From Drosophila miranda (Eukaryota > Arthropoda > Insecta > Diptera > Drosophilidae), in the NCBI RefSeq assembly GCF_003369915.1, contig NW_022881603.1, positions 5,935,249 through 5,999,248 of the forward strand: a DNA stretch of 64,000 nucleotides. The letters run 5' to 3'. The notes under the pieces were generated by a model. That model was given only the letters and a program-made list of their open reading frames with translations, had not been told where the DNA came from and searched no databases. The translations under genes and the position numbers were made by a program. Shown one piece after another: positions 1 through 11,139 of this stretch; the stretch's first letter is position 1, and each line of letters starts with the position of its first letter.

Positions 1-1181
1 GGGAGTTGAGTGGTTTTTGGAAGAAAAAAAAACTCCATTTTCTGGTTGGAGAGCGAGCCAAGGAAGGGCTACATAGCGCAGACTGAGCGCGATCAAGAAC
101 AGTCTGAGATTTCGAGGGGCGGCGCGAGTGGTCGTCGAAAACAGCCCGATTGCGGAAGGTCGGGAAGAGATCGGGAAGGCAGAAATTTGAAAAGAATTAA
201 TATGTGTATTGTCGAGTGTTTTATGTTAATTTAAATAATTTTTTTTTGTTAGTTTTTTTTTGAGAAAGACATCGGCAGTCGGCAAGGGGCGGCGCGAACG
301 AGAAAAAGAAAAGGGGCGAGAAAGTTTTTTTTTAGTGTAATGAGTCGCTCAAAGTAAGTGTGGAGAGAGGAAAGTGGGGAATTTGTGAGTGAGTTTTTGT
401 TGTGCTTTATGCCACTCCCTATCGGAGTTCTCGTTCCAGGTCCGATTCTCCTCCGGAAAGCGCTTTCGTCGGTGGACATGCGGATCTGCGGGTGAGTGTG
501 AAAGAGAAATGTAAAAGGCTCAACTCAAACGATTTGACTCGAGTCCCACTGAAAAAGTAAAGAGGAGAGGGACAAATACTTTATATGCTTCCCCCCTTAC
601 TGTTTCTATTTCATCCCCCCTTTCGGTTTGGCCGTTGTTAATCTTTTTATATGTGAAATAATTATTCATTTTGTTTATCACTATTATTAAGTCATTTTGA
701 AATTCCATCTATTTTATCTGTTTTATGCGTACCTATTTTTGGGTTAGGTTTAGTTTTAGTTTAGAAATTTGTTTATGTAGGGTTCAATAAATTTTATAAT
801 GTTCTAGAATATAGTTTTTGTTTGCCTTCGGCTAGCCAGATGCCCCTGAGAGCCCCATGAGAACGCAGAGGGGTCATTCCGTGAAAATTGCGACCTAGGA
901 ATGGCCAAGGAAGGGAGGGTCAATCCGCTTCAACGAGATCGGAGGCGAGGAAAAGCGTTCGGGAACAGGTAGAAGAAAGAGCCAATTATGTGTTCAGTCG
1001 AATTTTAGGTCCAAATTAACTCTCGTCGTAGCACGCACAGATTATAACCTTGTAATAATGAGAATAGGCATTAAGTGAGAGGAGGGCAAGATCACCACCC
1101 CACCTAGCCGACGAGCCTCCCAGCCGGGAATATCTGCGTGCCCCCTTCTCTCACTCCCCGACACCTGCCAAGTTCGTTACA
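1..1181 (+). repeat. 5' LTR of element A (truncated by window edge)
   Basis: This stretch matches 6513-7693 with no indels and only three substitutions seen by eye (near 149, 737 and 901). It is the last 1181 bp of a 1645-bp LTR; the first 464 bp lie outside the window. The LTR ends in GTTACA, complementary to the TGTAAC that opens the full 3' copy at 6049. A polyadenylation signal AATAAA lies at 786-791. Small open frames inside it (for example 10-234) occur in both copies because the LTRs are duplicates, and they show no coding features. Confidence 0.95.
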
Positions 1182-1219
1182 GTTATAAGTAATTATTAAT
1201 TTCATTATTATAAAGTTAG

Positions 1220-1230
1220 TGGCGCCCAAC
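1220..1230 (+). promoter_or_regulatory. Primer binding site candidate of element A
   Basis: TGGCGCCCAAC starts 38 nt after the LTR end. It matches the first 11 nt of the tRNA-Lys type primer site that is complete in the related element B. Downstream the match decays (AATGGGACC). The gap between LTR end and primer site is unusual, since most Ty3/gypsy elements place it within a few bases. Confidence 0.7.
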
Positions 1231-1349
1231 AATGGGACCCAAAATAATTGGTAGAACCGCATCTCGATGTGGTCAACAATATCGCAGGAACACACATCAA
1301 AAACACTTTCGATTTTTCTGGCAAACTAGATACTATGTAGTAAGCTTGA

Positions 1350-2768
1350 GAAGAGAAGCATATACGTTGGTCAGTCTGCATTCTGTGTAGAGAAGAGTTT
1401 GGATCTCAGCAGTTATACAAGACCAGGTGTGGCCACGAATTTCATAAAGCTTGCATAGTGCCATATTCGAGGGAAAATGCCAAATGTCCTAGGTGTGGAA
1501 GAGTCACTTTTGACTTGCAAGGCGGCGCATCGGGCTCGGGCATGCAAACCGCCAAACAGCAGGCAGGAGGCAAAGAAAAAGCTTCAGGCACCCCAGCGGC
1601 GGGAGCACCCGTTAATAACCCAGGGTCGGCTCCAGTGGATAGCGGGAATATAGGGATCATGATTACCCAAGCAGTGCGGGCCATGCAAAACGACCTTTTA
1701 TCCCAGTTGTCGGAGCAGATGGCGCAAATAATACAAACCAATGTCGCTGCTCATCTTCAACTGACTGGCCGAGATCATCATACTCGAAACTTAGCTCAGG
1801 ACCATAGTTCGCAGGGTCAGGAAGCAGGCGGAGGCCGAGAATCGACAGGATTTTACAGAGAGGGCAGAGACACTCCTAGAAGTTTAGCTTCCGACCTGTC
1901 CCAAAGGCCGGACAAGGTCGTACACATTATGAATGGTTGGAAGCTACGATTTAGCGGGAATGCGGAAGGAATTAGCGTTGATAATTTTATCTATAGAGTA
2001 GAAGCTCTTACCCATTCAACGCTGGAAAGCAACTTCGCGGTGCTATGTAGCAACGCTAGCATCCTCTTTGACGGAAAGGCTCGTGAATTCTTTTGGAGGT
2101 TTCATAAGTCAGTGGTAGTTGTACGATGGGACTTGCTTTGTCAGGCATTAAGGAAACAGTTCCGAGACACTCGCACGGATGTGGACATTCGAGAAGCGAT
2201 CAGGGACCGGAAGCAAAAAGAAAAGGAAGGGTTCGATGCTTTTTATGACGCCATAGTTCAGCTAATGGATAGTTTAGAGTCTCCCTTGTCAGAAAAGTCT
2301 GTGGTAGACATACTGCGAAGGAATTTGAGGCCCGAAGTAAGGCACGAGTTGCTTAATATAAACATAACTTCGGTTGGGGAGCTCAGGGAAATATGCAGAC
2401 GAAGAGAGAGTTTCCTGGAAGACGTGAGACGGAATTATGGTTATCAAAAGAGTGTCCCTTTCCGTAGGCAAGTGGCTGAGTTGGTGGAGGAGCACATGTC
2501 TGATGACGCAACGGAGTTTTCCGAAGGGGAGGGCGAAGGCGAAATAGGAGCGTTGGCCTTGGTATGTTGGAACTGCCATAAGGAAGGACATCGGTACCAG
2601 GATTGCGAATCCAAACGCAAGATCTTTTGCTATGGGTGTGGCATTCCAAACATTTACAAACCAGCTTGTGAAAAATGTCAGAAAAAAAACGGCAGGGCGA
2701 GCACACAGCCTCGTCAGCTTCAAAGTGTGCTTCGCCAAAAATCCGCGAACCCAGACGCCAGCCAGTAG
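1350..2768 (+). CDS. Gag of element A, with N-terminal RING-H2 finger (no ATG found)
   Basis: Gag-type structural protein of a Ty3/gypsy retrotransposon. The frame is open from a TGA at 1347. From 1377 it encodes eight zinc ligands spaced C-x2-C-x13-C-x-H-x2-H-x2-C-x10-C-x2-C, a complete RING-H2 finger. A linker, a capsid-like helical region, a CCHC knuckle (CWNCHKEGHRYQDC) and a second Cys-rich cluster (CYGC...CEKC) follow. The frame is 65-70% similar by eye to element B Gag, which starts with a normal ATG. Here no ATG precedes the RING in frame, so the start codon was lost, the true start is non-AUG, or a spliced leader supplies it. An in-frame GTG at 1458 would remove most of the RING. The ORF ends inside the overlap with pol. 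Confidence 0.85.
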   Translation, partial: EEKHIRWSVCILCREEFGSQQLYKTRCGHEFHKACIVPYSRENAKCPRCGRVTFDLQGGASGSGMQTAKQQAGGKEKASGTPAAGAPVNNPGSAPVDSGNIGIMITQAVRAMQNDLLSQLSEQMAQIIQTNVAAHLQLTGRDHHTRNLAQDHSSQGQEAGGGRESTGFYREGRDTPRSLASDLSQRPDKVVHIMNGWKLRFSGNAEGISVDNFIYRVEALTHSTLESNFAVLCSNASILFDGKAREFFWRFHKSVVVVRWDLLCQALRKQFRDTRTDVDIREAIRDRKQKEKEGFDAFYDAIVQLMDSLESPLSEKSVVDILRRNLRPEVRHELLNINITSVGELREICRRRESFLEDVRRNYGYQKSVPFRRQVAELVEEHMSDDATEFSEGEGEGEIGALALVCWNCHKEGHRYQDCESKRKIFCYGCGIPNIYKPACEKCQKKNGRASTQPRQLQSVLRQKSANPDASQ

Positions 2769-5617
2769 GAAAGCAACACCAGGCAGTTATAGATACAACC
2801 ATTCCAGTCCAGTCCGTCAGTAGTGTAGCAACAAATTTATGGCACAATTTCATTAATTCTCATTCAGATGCAGAGGCTGCAGAAACACTGTTCCGTCGTA
2901 AGTCCAATTCAAGACACTCCAAACGGATGAGATCATTTTGGAAGGCAGCTAAATCAATAAATGCGATTAGGTACAAAGAGCTAGATAAACGTCCGTACGC
3001 AGAGGTAAACATTTTTGAGCGGCCAGTGCTTGGGTTGTTAGATACGGGGGCAGCGATGAGTGTAGTTGGTGGGAATTTGGCTAAACAAATAATCACCAGT
3101 AGGATTCCATTTAAACGGGGAATCTCAGTTGCTCATACTGCAGATGGCAAGCGGCAGGAGGTTCTGGGGCGATTGAGAACTCCAGTCACCTATGATAAGG
3201 TTGTGAAGGACTTGGAACTACATATCATTCCGTCGCTTAGCCAGGACTTATATCTAGGAATCGATTTTTGGTCCACGTTCAATTTATTACCTCCTGAGAT
3301 GCAGGTAGCAGAAATTTGTCAGGAATCGCATGAACTAACTCTAAGCCAGAAAGAGGATTTGCAGAAGGTTGTGTCGGGATTTCCATCCTTTGCAGTCTCT
3401 GGTTTGGGTAGAACATCGGTTTTGTCGCACTCGATCGATGCAGGAGATGCCAAGCCCGTAAAACAACGGCATTTTCCCGTGTCACCAGCAGTGGAGAAAT
3501 TGCTGTATTCTGAAGTGGACAGGATGGTCAAATTAGGAGTTATTGAGGAATCTGATAGCGCCTGGTCCTCTCCAGTTGTGCTAGTCCAGAAACCGGGAAA
3601 GGTTAGACTTTGCCTAGACAGCCGGAAGGTCAATGCCGTTACACGAAAGGATGCCTATCCGTTGCCGCAAATAGACGGTATACTAAGTCGCCTCCCCAGA
3701 GCAATGTTCATCTCAAGTCTGGATCTCAAGGATGCTTATTGGCAGATACCCTTGGATCCGGAGTCTCGGGACAAAACTGCTTTCACAATTCCGGGTAAAC
3801 CTCTATATCAGTTCAAGGTCATGCCGTTCGGTCTCACCAACGCGTCGCAAACCATGACCAGATTGATGGACAAGGTGATCCCGGCGGAACTTCGCAATGA
3901 AGTCTTCGTCTACTTGGATGACTTGTTAATCGTTTCCGATAGCTTTGAGTCGCATCTAAAGGTATTGAGAGTTGTAGCGCAGCATGTTCGATTGGCCGGA
4001 TTAACGCTTAACGTGGAAAAGAGCAAATTCTGTATGCGTTCGGTGAAGTATCTTGGTCATATCGTCGGGGAGGGTGTCATTCGAACGGATCCCGGGAAAA
4101 TTTCGGCCATGATGGACTTTCCAGTACCGAACTCTCTGAAAGCCTTACGGAGATTCCTTGGAATGGTTGGATGGTATCGTAAATTTATAGCAAATTTTGC
4201 GTCGATAGCTTCCCCTCTCACTGACTTGTTGAAACCTAAGTGCAGATTTGTCATGACACCAGAAGGACGTACAGCGTTCGAGGAACTTAAAAAATGGTTG
4301 TGCTCTGCGCCAGTTCTTCGCAGTCCGGATTTCAACCAGCCGTTCTTTGTGCATTGCGATGCCAGCAAATCAGGAGTTGGGGGCGTCTTGGTTCAAAAGA
4401 CTCCAGAGGGAGACGAATTTCCGATAGCTTTTGTGTCGAAAAAACTTAATAAGGCGCAAAGAAATTATTCTGTGACCGAGCAAGAGTGTCTGGCGGCAAT
4501 CGTTTGCATCAACCGTTTCAGAGCCTACATTGAAGGGCATGATTTTACGGTTATCACCGATCATGCATCTCTGAAATGGCTCATGACTCAGACGGATCTA
4601 CATTCGCGGCTAGCCCGATGGGCATTAAAGTTACAGGGCTTTAACTTCAAAATTGAACACCGGAGTGGTCGTTTAAATGTTGTACCCGATGCCTTGTCCA
4701 GAGTCAATGAAGAAGATTTGGCGGCCGTGGATGTTGGTTATGGTCAAGCAGTTGATCTCGAGTCCCCAGCTTTTAAGTCCGCCGAGTATGTAGAACTGGC
4801 AAGCAGAATAAAAGCCAATGACGTTAACCTGCCGGATCTGAGGGTGGTCGAAGGTCTTGTGTACAGGAAGTGTGATTTCGCCACAGGGAGTACTCTTCAT
4901 GATAATTTTATCTGGAAGTTATGGATCCCACAGAGTCTTATTCCAGAGGTATTAGCCAATGCTCACGACCATCCCTTAGCATCGCATGGGGGAGTTCATA
5001 AGACTTTAGAGCGAGTGCGACAGTTTCTCTATTGGCCAAGTTTAGTCAAAGATGTAAAAGCATATGTACTCGCGTGCGACACGTGCAAATCTACTAAAGC
5101 ACCGAACTCTGTCCATCGACCCCCGATGGGAGTGGCACCTGAGTCGCAGAGGTTTTTCCAAAAGCTATACGTCGACTTTCTAGGCCCGTATCCACGCTCA
5201 AAAAGCGGGAACATTGGTATATTTATAGTGTTAGATCACTATTCAAAGTTCGTCTTTCTGAAAGCTGTTAAAAAACTAACGGCTGATCTTGTGATCAAGT
5301 ATCTGCAGCAAGATCTGTTTCATACTTTTGGCTTTCCGGAGATCATTGTATCGGACAATGGCTCTCAATTTAAGTCGGAAGTTTTCCAGAAGTTTCTCAA
5401 GGCGCACAAGATATCACATACGGCCACAGCAGTATACTCTCCGCAGTCGAATGCGTCAGAGCGAGTAAACCGGTCGGTAATTGCCGCCATTCGCTCATAC
5501 GTGAGGGCAGATCAGAAAAATTGGGACGAGGAGCTGAGCAGTATCTGTTGCGCATTGCGACCATTCCAGCCTCGGAACTTCGCCGTATTATGTGGTATTT
5601 GGGCAACAGTTCGTTAG
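2675..5617 (+). CDS. Pol of element A (protease, RT, RNase H, integrase), frameshifted near the end
   Basis: Ty3/gypsy Pol without env. In order: aspartic protease (LLDTGAAMSVVGG, about residue 120), reverse transcriptase with the YLDD box (FVYLDDLLIVSD, about 412), RNase H (HCDASKSG; DHASLKWLM), integrase zinc finger (H..H..C..C, around 4970-5095), then the integrase core with D in DFLGPYPRS, D in SDNGSQF and E in NASERVN. The order RT-RH-IN is that of Ty3/gypsy. Compared with element B, the frame breaks around 5557 inside the integrase C-terminal part: a few bases differ and the reading frame runs to a stop at 5617. Catalytic residues are all present. Likely expressed as Gag-Pol by -1 frameshifting. 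Confidence 0.92.
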   Translation: MSEKKRQGEHTASSASKCASPKIREPRRQPVGKQHQAVIDTTIPVQSVSSVATNLWHNFINSHSDAEAAETLFRRKSNSRHSKRMRSFWKAAKSINAIRYKELDKRPYAEVNIFERPVLGLLDTGAAMSVVGGNLAKQIITSRIPFKRGISVAHTADGKRQEVLGRLRTPVTYDKVVKDLELHIIPSLSQDLYLGIDFWSTFNLLPPEMQVAEICQESHELTLSQKEDLQKVVSGFPSFAVSGLGRTSVLSHSIDAGDAKPVKQRHFPVSPAVEKLLYSEVDRMVKLGVIEESDSAWSSPVVLVQKPGKVRLCLDSRKVNAVTRKDAYPLPQIDGILSRLPRAMFISSLDLKDAYWQIPLDPESRDKTAFTIPGKPLYQFKVMPFGLTNASQTMTRLMDKVIPAELRNEVFVYLDDLLIVSDSFESHLKVLRVVAQHVRLAGLTLNVEKSKFCMRSVKYLGHIVGEGVIRTDPGKISAMMDFPVPNSLKALRRFLGMVGWYRKFIANFASIASPLTDLLKPKCRFVMTPEGRTAFEELKKWLCSAPVLRSPDFNQPFFVHCDASKSGVGGVLVQKTPEGDEFPIAFVSKKLNKAQRNYSVTEQECLAAIVCINRFRAYIEGHDFTVITDHASLKWLMTQTDLHSRLARWALKLQGFNFKIEHRSGRLNVVPDALSRVNEEDLAAVDVGYGQAVDLESPAFKSAEYVELASRIKANDVNLPDLRVVEGLVYRKCDFATGSTLHDNFIWKLWIPQSLIPEVLANAHDHPLASHGGVHKTLERVRQFLYWPSLVKDVKAYVLACDTCKSTKAPNSVHRPPMGVAPESQRFFQKLYVDFLGPYPRSKSGNIGIFIVLDHYSKFVFLKAVKKLTADLVIKYLQQDLFHTFGFPEIIVSDNGSQFKSEVFQKFLKAHKISHTATAVYSPQSNASERVNRSVIAAIRSYVRADQKNWDEELSSICCALRPFQPRNFAVLCGIWATVR
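2684..2690 (+). promoter_or_regulatory. -1 frameshift slippery heptamer of element A
   Basis: A AAA AAC read in the gag frame (codons AAA, AAC after CAG), inside the gag/pol overlap. Pol lies in the -1 frame relative to gag. The same heptamer, phase and context are present in element B at 18455-18461. Confidence 0.7.
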
Positions 5618-5981
5618 CTCCGGGGAAACATACAAAATTCTGAGAGCTCTTCGATTGTTGGAGGATAAAGCCCTAGTGTTTTCCAAGGAGGATTCGTTAG
5701 AGTTGGTACGTAGCAAGGCTTTAACGATAATGGAGAAGCAAAGGGCGAAAAACGAACGGATTTACAATTTGAGATCAAGGGAGATTTCGTATCAAGTGGG
5801 CCAAGAGGTGTTCAGAAAGAACTTCAAGCAGAGTAACTTCCAGGCTGGCTATAGTGCCAAACTGGGCCCAGCATATGTGAAGGCCAGAATACGCAAGAAA
5901 ATAGGGAATGCTTACTATGAATTAGAGGATCTGCAAGGACGGTCTATTGGTCGATACCACGCGAAAGACTTAAAACAATAG
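5592..5981 (+). pseudogene. C-terminal remainder of element A integrase
   Basis: This frame continues the integrase C-terminus after the lesion near 5557. It aligns with the last 130 residues of the intact element B Pol, including the SYQVGQEV and GRYHAKDLKQ blocks. It cannot be read from the main Pol frame, so the copy encodes a truncated integrase. Confidence 0.85.
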
Positions 5982-6035
5982 CTGATCCGCGCAGTTTGGG
6001 ATCCGACTTGTGTGATACCACTAAGTCAGATCTTC

Positions 6036-6044
6036 GGCGGGGGG
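6036..6044 (+). other. Polypurine tract of element A
   Basis: GGCGGGGGG just upstream of the 3' LTR (TGTAAC at 6049), the expected place for plus-strand priming. Confidence 0.6.
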
Positions 6045-6048
6045 TATT

Positions 6049-7693
6049 TGTAACGCTTGGATCAGCCGAGAGAGCTAGTTCGCAGCGCCATCTAGTGGTC
6101 GGCACCGTAATGGCCGTGGCAGAGCATACACCCTCTATGGGCTAGGTTTGGGAGGTCATGAAAAGGGGCATAGGAAAGGGTGATAGATTTAACAGCCCAG
6201 ATTGTCAACTTTCTCTGGCATTTCCCTTGTTCTATGAGAGGGCCCGAAGGTTCTAGCATGTTGAGGGGCTTGGCTTCGGTCTCTTCCCGTTTTGGCGCTC
6301 GACCCGAGCATTCGTTTTCTTTTATCAGAAAAAAAAAATATATTTTTTATCTAAGTGCTTCAGAAACGAGAAAGTCTCGAGTTAATCCGGCGTTAGTTTT
6401 TCCAAGCTAGGTAAGATGGAGAAGGGGAGAAAGTAATTGGTCAAACTAGTTATATGATTTCATCCACATAGGAATTTACAGGCCCAAGTACCCGGGCACC
6501 AACGACGCAAGCGGGAGTTGAGTGGTTTTTGGAAGAAAAAAAAACTCCATTTTCTGGTTGGAGAGCGAGCCAAGGAAGGGCTACATAGCGCAGACTGAGC
6601 GCGATCAAGAACAGTCTGAGATTTCGAGGGGCGGCGCGAGTGGTCGTCGAAAACAGCCTGATTGCGGAAGGTCGGGAAGAGATCGGGAAGGCAGAAATTT
6701 GAAAAGAATTAATATGTGTATTGTCGAGTGTTTTATGTTAATTTAAATAATTTTTTTTTGTTAGTTTTTTTTTGAGAAAGACATCGGCAGTCGGCAAGGG
6801 GCGGCGCGAACGAGAAAAAGAAAAGGGGCGAGAAAGTTTTTTTTTAGTGTAATGAGTCGCTCAAAGTAAGTGTGGAGAGAGGAAAGTGGGGAATTTGTGA
6901 GTGAGTTTTTGTTGTGCTTTATGCCACTCCCTATCGGAGTTCTCGTTCCAGGTCCGATTCTCCTCCGGAAAGCGCTTTCGTCGGTGGACATGCGGATCTG
7001 CGGGTGAGTGTGAAAGAGAAATGTAAAAGGCTCAACTCAAACGATTTGACTCGAGTCCCACTGAAAAAGTAAAGAGGAGAGGGACAAATACTTTATATGC
7101 TTCCCCCCTTACTGTTTCTATTTCATCCCCCCTTTCGGTTTGGCCGTTGTTAATCTTTTTATATGTGAAATAATTATTCATTTTGTTTATCACTATTATT
7201 AAGTCATTTTGAAATTCCATCTATTTTATCTGTTTTATGCGTACCTATTATTGGGTTAGGTTTAGTTTTAGTTTAGAAATTTGTTTATGTAGGGTTCAAT
7301 AAATTTTATAATGTTCTAGAATATAGTTTTTGTTTGCCTTCGGCTAGCCAGATGCCCCTGAGAGCCCCATGAGAACGCAGAGGGGTCATTCCGTGAAAAT
7401 TGCGACCTAGGGATGGCCAAGGAAGGGAGGGTCAATCCGCTTCAACGAGATCGGAGGCGAGGAAAAGCGTTCGGGAACAGGTAGAAGAAAGAGCCAATTA
7501 TGTGTTCAGTCGAATTTTAGGTCCAAATTAACTCTCGTCGTAGCACGCACAGATTATAACCTTGTAATAATGAGAATAGGCATTAAGTGAGAGGAGGGCA
7601 AGATCACCACCCCACCTAGCCGACGAGCCTCCCAGCCGGGAATATCTGCGTGCCCCCTTCTCTCACTCCCCGACACCTGCCAAGTTCGTTACA
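6049..7693 (+). repeat. 3' LTR of element A, complete (1645 bp)
   Basis: Begins TGTAAC and ends GTTACA. The last 1181 bp match the 5' LTR with three differences, so insertion is recent. Right flanking DNA starts GGGGTTGATATT; if this family makes 4-bp duplications like element B, GGGG should precede the 5' LTR outside the window. Confidence 0.95.
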
Positions 7694-8070
7694 GGGGTTG
7701 ATATTTTAGATATGAGGAAAGAGGTACATTTCTCCAGTTGCACAGATGAAGTTGTCTATTGAAATATGTACTCGTAATATTATCTCGTATCATAGTTGTT
7801 TGCCAGCTCGTGTACAGAGTTTATGGAACAAATTTACTTCTCTGAAAAACTTCTACCCAACTGCGAGGATATATTCAAGTTTCACGAACTAGAAATGGGA
7901 AATTGCTTTCTAGCCAATAACTTGATTGATTAGTAAGTATCAAGGGTAACAACCAATATCTTGGCAAATTATTAATATTGTAAAATGTTTATAGTCAAAT
8001 TATTGAAAAAATGCCTTTGGTATATTCTTCTCCGGACGAATACCGGAATTTAAGATTAGTTCTTCGAAGT

Positions 8071-8075
8071 GGCCT
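8071..8075. repeat. Target site duplication GGCCT (left) of copia-type element
   Basis: GGCCT precedes the left LTR, and the same five bases follow the right LTR at 12977-12981. Removing the element and one copy restores an in-frame ppk exon. Confidence 0.9.
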
Positions 8076-8264
8076 TGTTAAAGTTATTTTATTTGTAAGA
8101 CAGCAGAAGATCAGTATACAGAATTATATGTGCTTCCGAGTAACATACGCAAGAGGCAGACGCCGAAAGAAGAATATCGATATGAGAACATCGATATGCA
8201 GCAGGGCACATGCGCAGTGTTGTTAGAGATCAATATCTAATTATCGTGGCGGTCACTTTGAACA
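8076..8264 (-). repeat. 3' LTR of copia-type element
   Basis: 189 bp, TGTTAAAG...TTTGAACA on the plus strand. Three substitutions against 12788-12976 (two in the GAGGCAGACG/GAGACAAACG segment, one in GAACATC/GAATATC). Confidence 0.95.
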
Positions 8265-8336
8265 CTCCTCCTCAACACAATGCATGTTTACAAACTTTAA
8301 ATATACTTAACTAATATCCAATAACATGTCAAGCAC

Positions 8337-11139
8337 TTATAAACGATCTTTTAAACCAAATGCGAATACAAATTTATGGTGCTTAACCTTGGCTAAGTTC
8401 TTTGTGAGGACATCTGCTATCATCTCATCGGTTGGCAGATACGCAATGTTGACTTCACCTCTCTTGAGAACCTCTCGAATATGATGTATCTTGACGTCGA
8501 TGTGCTTTGTACGTGCATAAAACATGGGGTTTCTAGCAAGCTGCTGTGCTCCAATGTTGTCGCCGTGCATCTGAATAGCTGACTCCTTGGACATCAGCTT
8601 CAAGTCAATCAGTAGGCTGCGAAAGTATATCGCCTCTTTTGATGCAGATGATAAGGCTATGTACTCTGCCTCCGTGGAACTGAGGGCAACCGTCGATTGG
8701 TTTCTTGACTCCCAAGAAACCGCTCCTCCTGCCAACATGCATACATAGCCAGTGAATGACTTTCGGTTCGTCATATCACTTGCCCAATCTGCATCAACAA
8801 AACACTCAATTGCCTTTCCTAGCTTTGTGTAGCATATCTCCCAGTCGATAGTTTTTGCCAAATATCGAAGGATGTGCTTGGCTGCCGCTTCATGCTCGGA
8901 ATGAGGATCCTTGTTACGTTGTGCTAACTTGTTCACCGAATGCGCAATGTCCGGACGAGTCATAACAGCAAGATAAGATAACTCTCCAATTAGCTTTTGG
9001 AACGATGTGATGTCGACCCTGCGCCAGTCCTCTTTGTTGCATGCCACCTGGTAACCAGCTTCAAGAGGCGTGGACGTCTGTCGACAATCTTTCAAATTGT
9101 ACTGTTCGAGCAACTCTCTAATATACTTCCGTTGGCTGATTGAAATCGCACCCGTACTGCCTTCACGTTTCACCTCAATACCTAAAAAGTATTGCATAGG
9201 CCCGATGTCAACCACATCAACTTCTGCTGCGATCTTTATCTTGATATCAGATATATCATCTAGGTCCTTACACGCCAAAATAATGTCACCTACGTAGACA
9301 GCTATTAGACACATATTTTTAGCTGGCTTACAATACAGACAGGGTTCGTTGACAGTCGGTATAAAACCAATGCGTCTCAGCGTTGCATCCAACGTAGAGT
9401 TCCACACTCTTCCTGATTGTTTTAGGCCATATATACTTTTGTGAAGCCTCAAAACGTGATTTGGGTGAACTTCGCTGATGAAGCCCTCAGGTTGTCTCAT
9501 AAAAACCTCATCTTCCAATTCGCCGTTGAGATACGCCGTGACAACATCCATTTGATGTAGGTGGAGACCATGTTCGAATGCAAGTGCAATTATCAACCTG
9601 ATAGTTGCGTGGCGTACAACTGGTGCAAATGTTGTAGTCGATCCCGTAGCGTTGGCTACAACCTTTCGCCACCAGACGTGATTTGAGCATGTTCACGCTT
9701 CCATCCGGATTGGACTTAACTGCATAAACCCATCTGCATCCAATGGACTTTTTCCCGCTAGGCAATTTAGTAAGCGACCACGTGCCGTTCTTCACGAGAG
9801 ATTCGTACTCGTCCTTCATTGATGCTTTCCATATCTCGCCTTCAGTAGACCGTTCAGCTTGTGCGTAGTTTTGTGGAACTTGTACGTCTGCTGCCAGTAT
9901 CGCATTGAGCATATGATACTGCTTCCTTGGTCGTCCTGGTTTGCCCGTCCGTAGTATGGTTGGTCCTCTTATTGGTTCTGGAATTACAAGAATGTCATTA
10001 CTAGACCTAATCTCCTCCTGATTTTCTGGCTCATTTTCTGGATCTTTAAATTGCTCGCTATCCATTTCGGGTTCAGAGTCCTGGTTTTGTTGAACCTCAA
10101 TTGATGCCATGTCATTGGAACATCATGCATCTAGTTTGCCCCCTTCAGGTTCTACAAAAATGACATCCCTACTCTCTACGAGTTTCCTGGTTTCTTTACT
10201 GACCAAACGGTATGCTTTGGCTGTATCCGAGTAGCCCACCATTATATACTCTAAGCCTTTCTGTGCGAACTTTGATTTCTTTGTTTTATCTAGAGATATC
10301 GCTACTGAGCCAAAAACTCTTAAATGCGATACCACTGGCTTTCTACCTGTCCATATTTCAAAAGGTGTCACCCCGCTCAAGCAGCTGCTTGCCACTCTAT
10401 TTCGCAAATACGTGGCAGTTCGAATCGCTTCTGCCCAATAGCATTCACTTAACCCAGCATGCAGCAGCATACTTCTTGCCATTTCTACCAATGTTCTGTT
10501 GGCCCTTTCTGCAACTCCGTTTTGTTGAGGTGTATATGGCACTGTTAAGTTTCGCTTTATTCCATTTTGGTTTAGGTAATTATCAAAAACGTTTGATATG
10601 TATTCTCGGCCATTGTCGCTTCGTAAAACCTTGACTTTTCTCCCAGTTTGGCACTCAACTTGACTTTTAAATTCTTTAGAAGCCTCGAAAACCTGATCTT
10701 TGGTTTTTAGGAAACTTACTGATACATATCTTGAACAATCATCAATAAATGTGGCGAAATATCGATTGCCTCCCATAGACTGCTTTTGCATTGGACCGCA
10801 TACATCAGTATGTATTAAGTCTAGAACGCCCTTTGACCTGTTTGTGCTCGATTGAAATGGTTGCACGCAAATTTTACTTTTTGCGCATGTTGCACACACT
10901 TGTTTTGGCTTGTATATGCCCTTGAGACCTATTACCATATCCTTGTTAACCATTTCCTTTAATGCGTCAAAATGTACATGGCCGAACCTATTGTGCCATT
11001 TGAATGCATCTGCTTCAACATTTACAATGTTCATACACTTTTCCTGATTGTCCTGAACCATAAACAATCCATTTTCCAGATGTGCCTTTATAACTATTTT
11101 TCCGTTTTTAAAAATCATCGCTTGATTTTTCTCAAACAC
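8337..11139 (-). pseudogene. Copia-type pol remnant: integrase, RT, RNase H
   Basis: Reading on the minus strand: integrase HHCC and core (10123-11139; DVCGPMQ, DNGREY, PQQNGVAERANR), a TGA after EGGKLDA at about 10123, RT N-terminal part (9508-10110), a frameshift near 9630, then RT palm and RNase H (8337-9596). Integrase before RT identifies the Ty1/copia class. The RT box reads YVGD (codons 9285-9296) instead of YVDD, replacing a catalytic Asp by Gly. RNase H ends in the copia-type block DADWASD...TEAEYIALSSASKEA. This pol cannot make an active polymerase. Confidence 0.93.

Noticed and set aside
10-234. 74-codon frame, repeated at 6522-6746
   Set aside because: It is present twice only because it lies in both LTRs of element A; no motif or codon evidence of a protein.
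2289-2853. Open minus-strand frames opposite element A gag
   Set aside because: Antisense shadows of a well-supported coding region.
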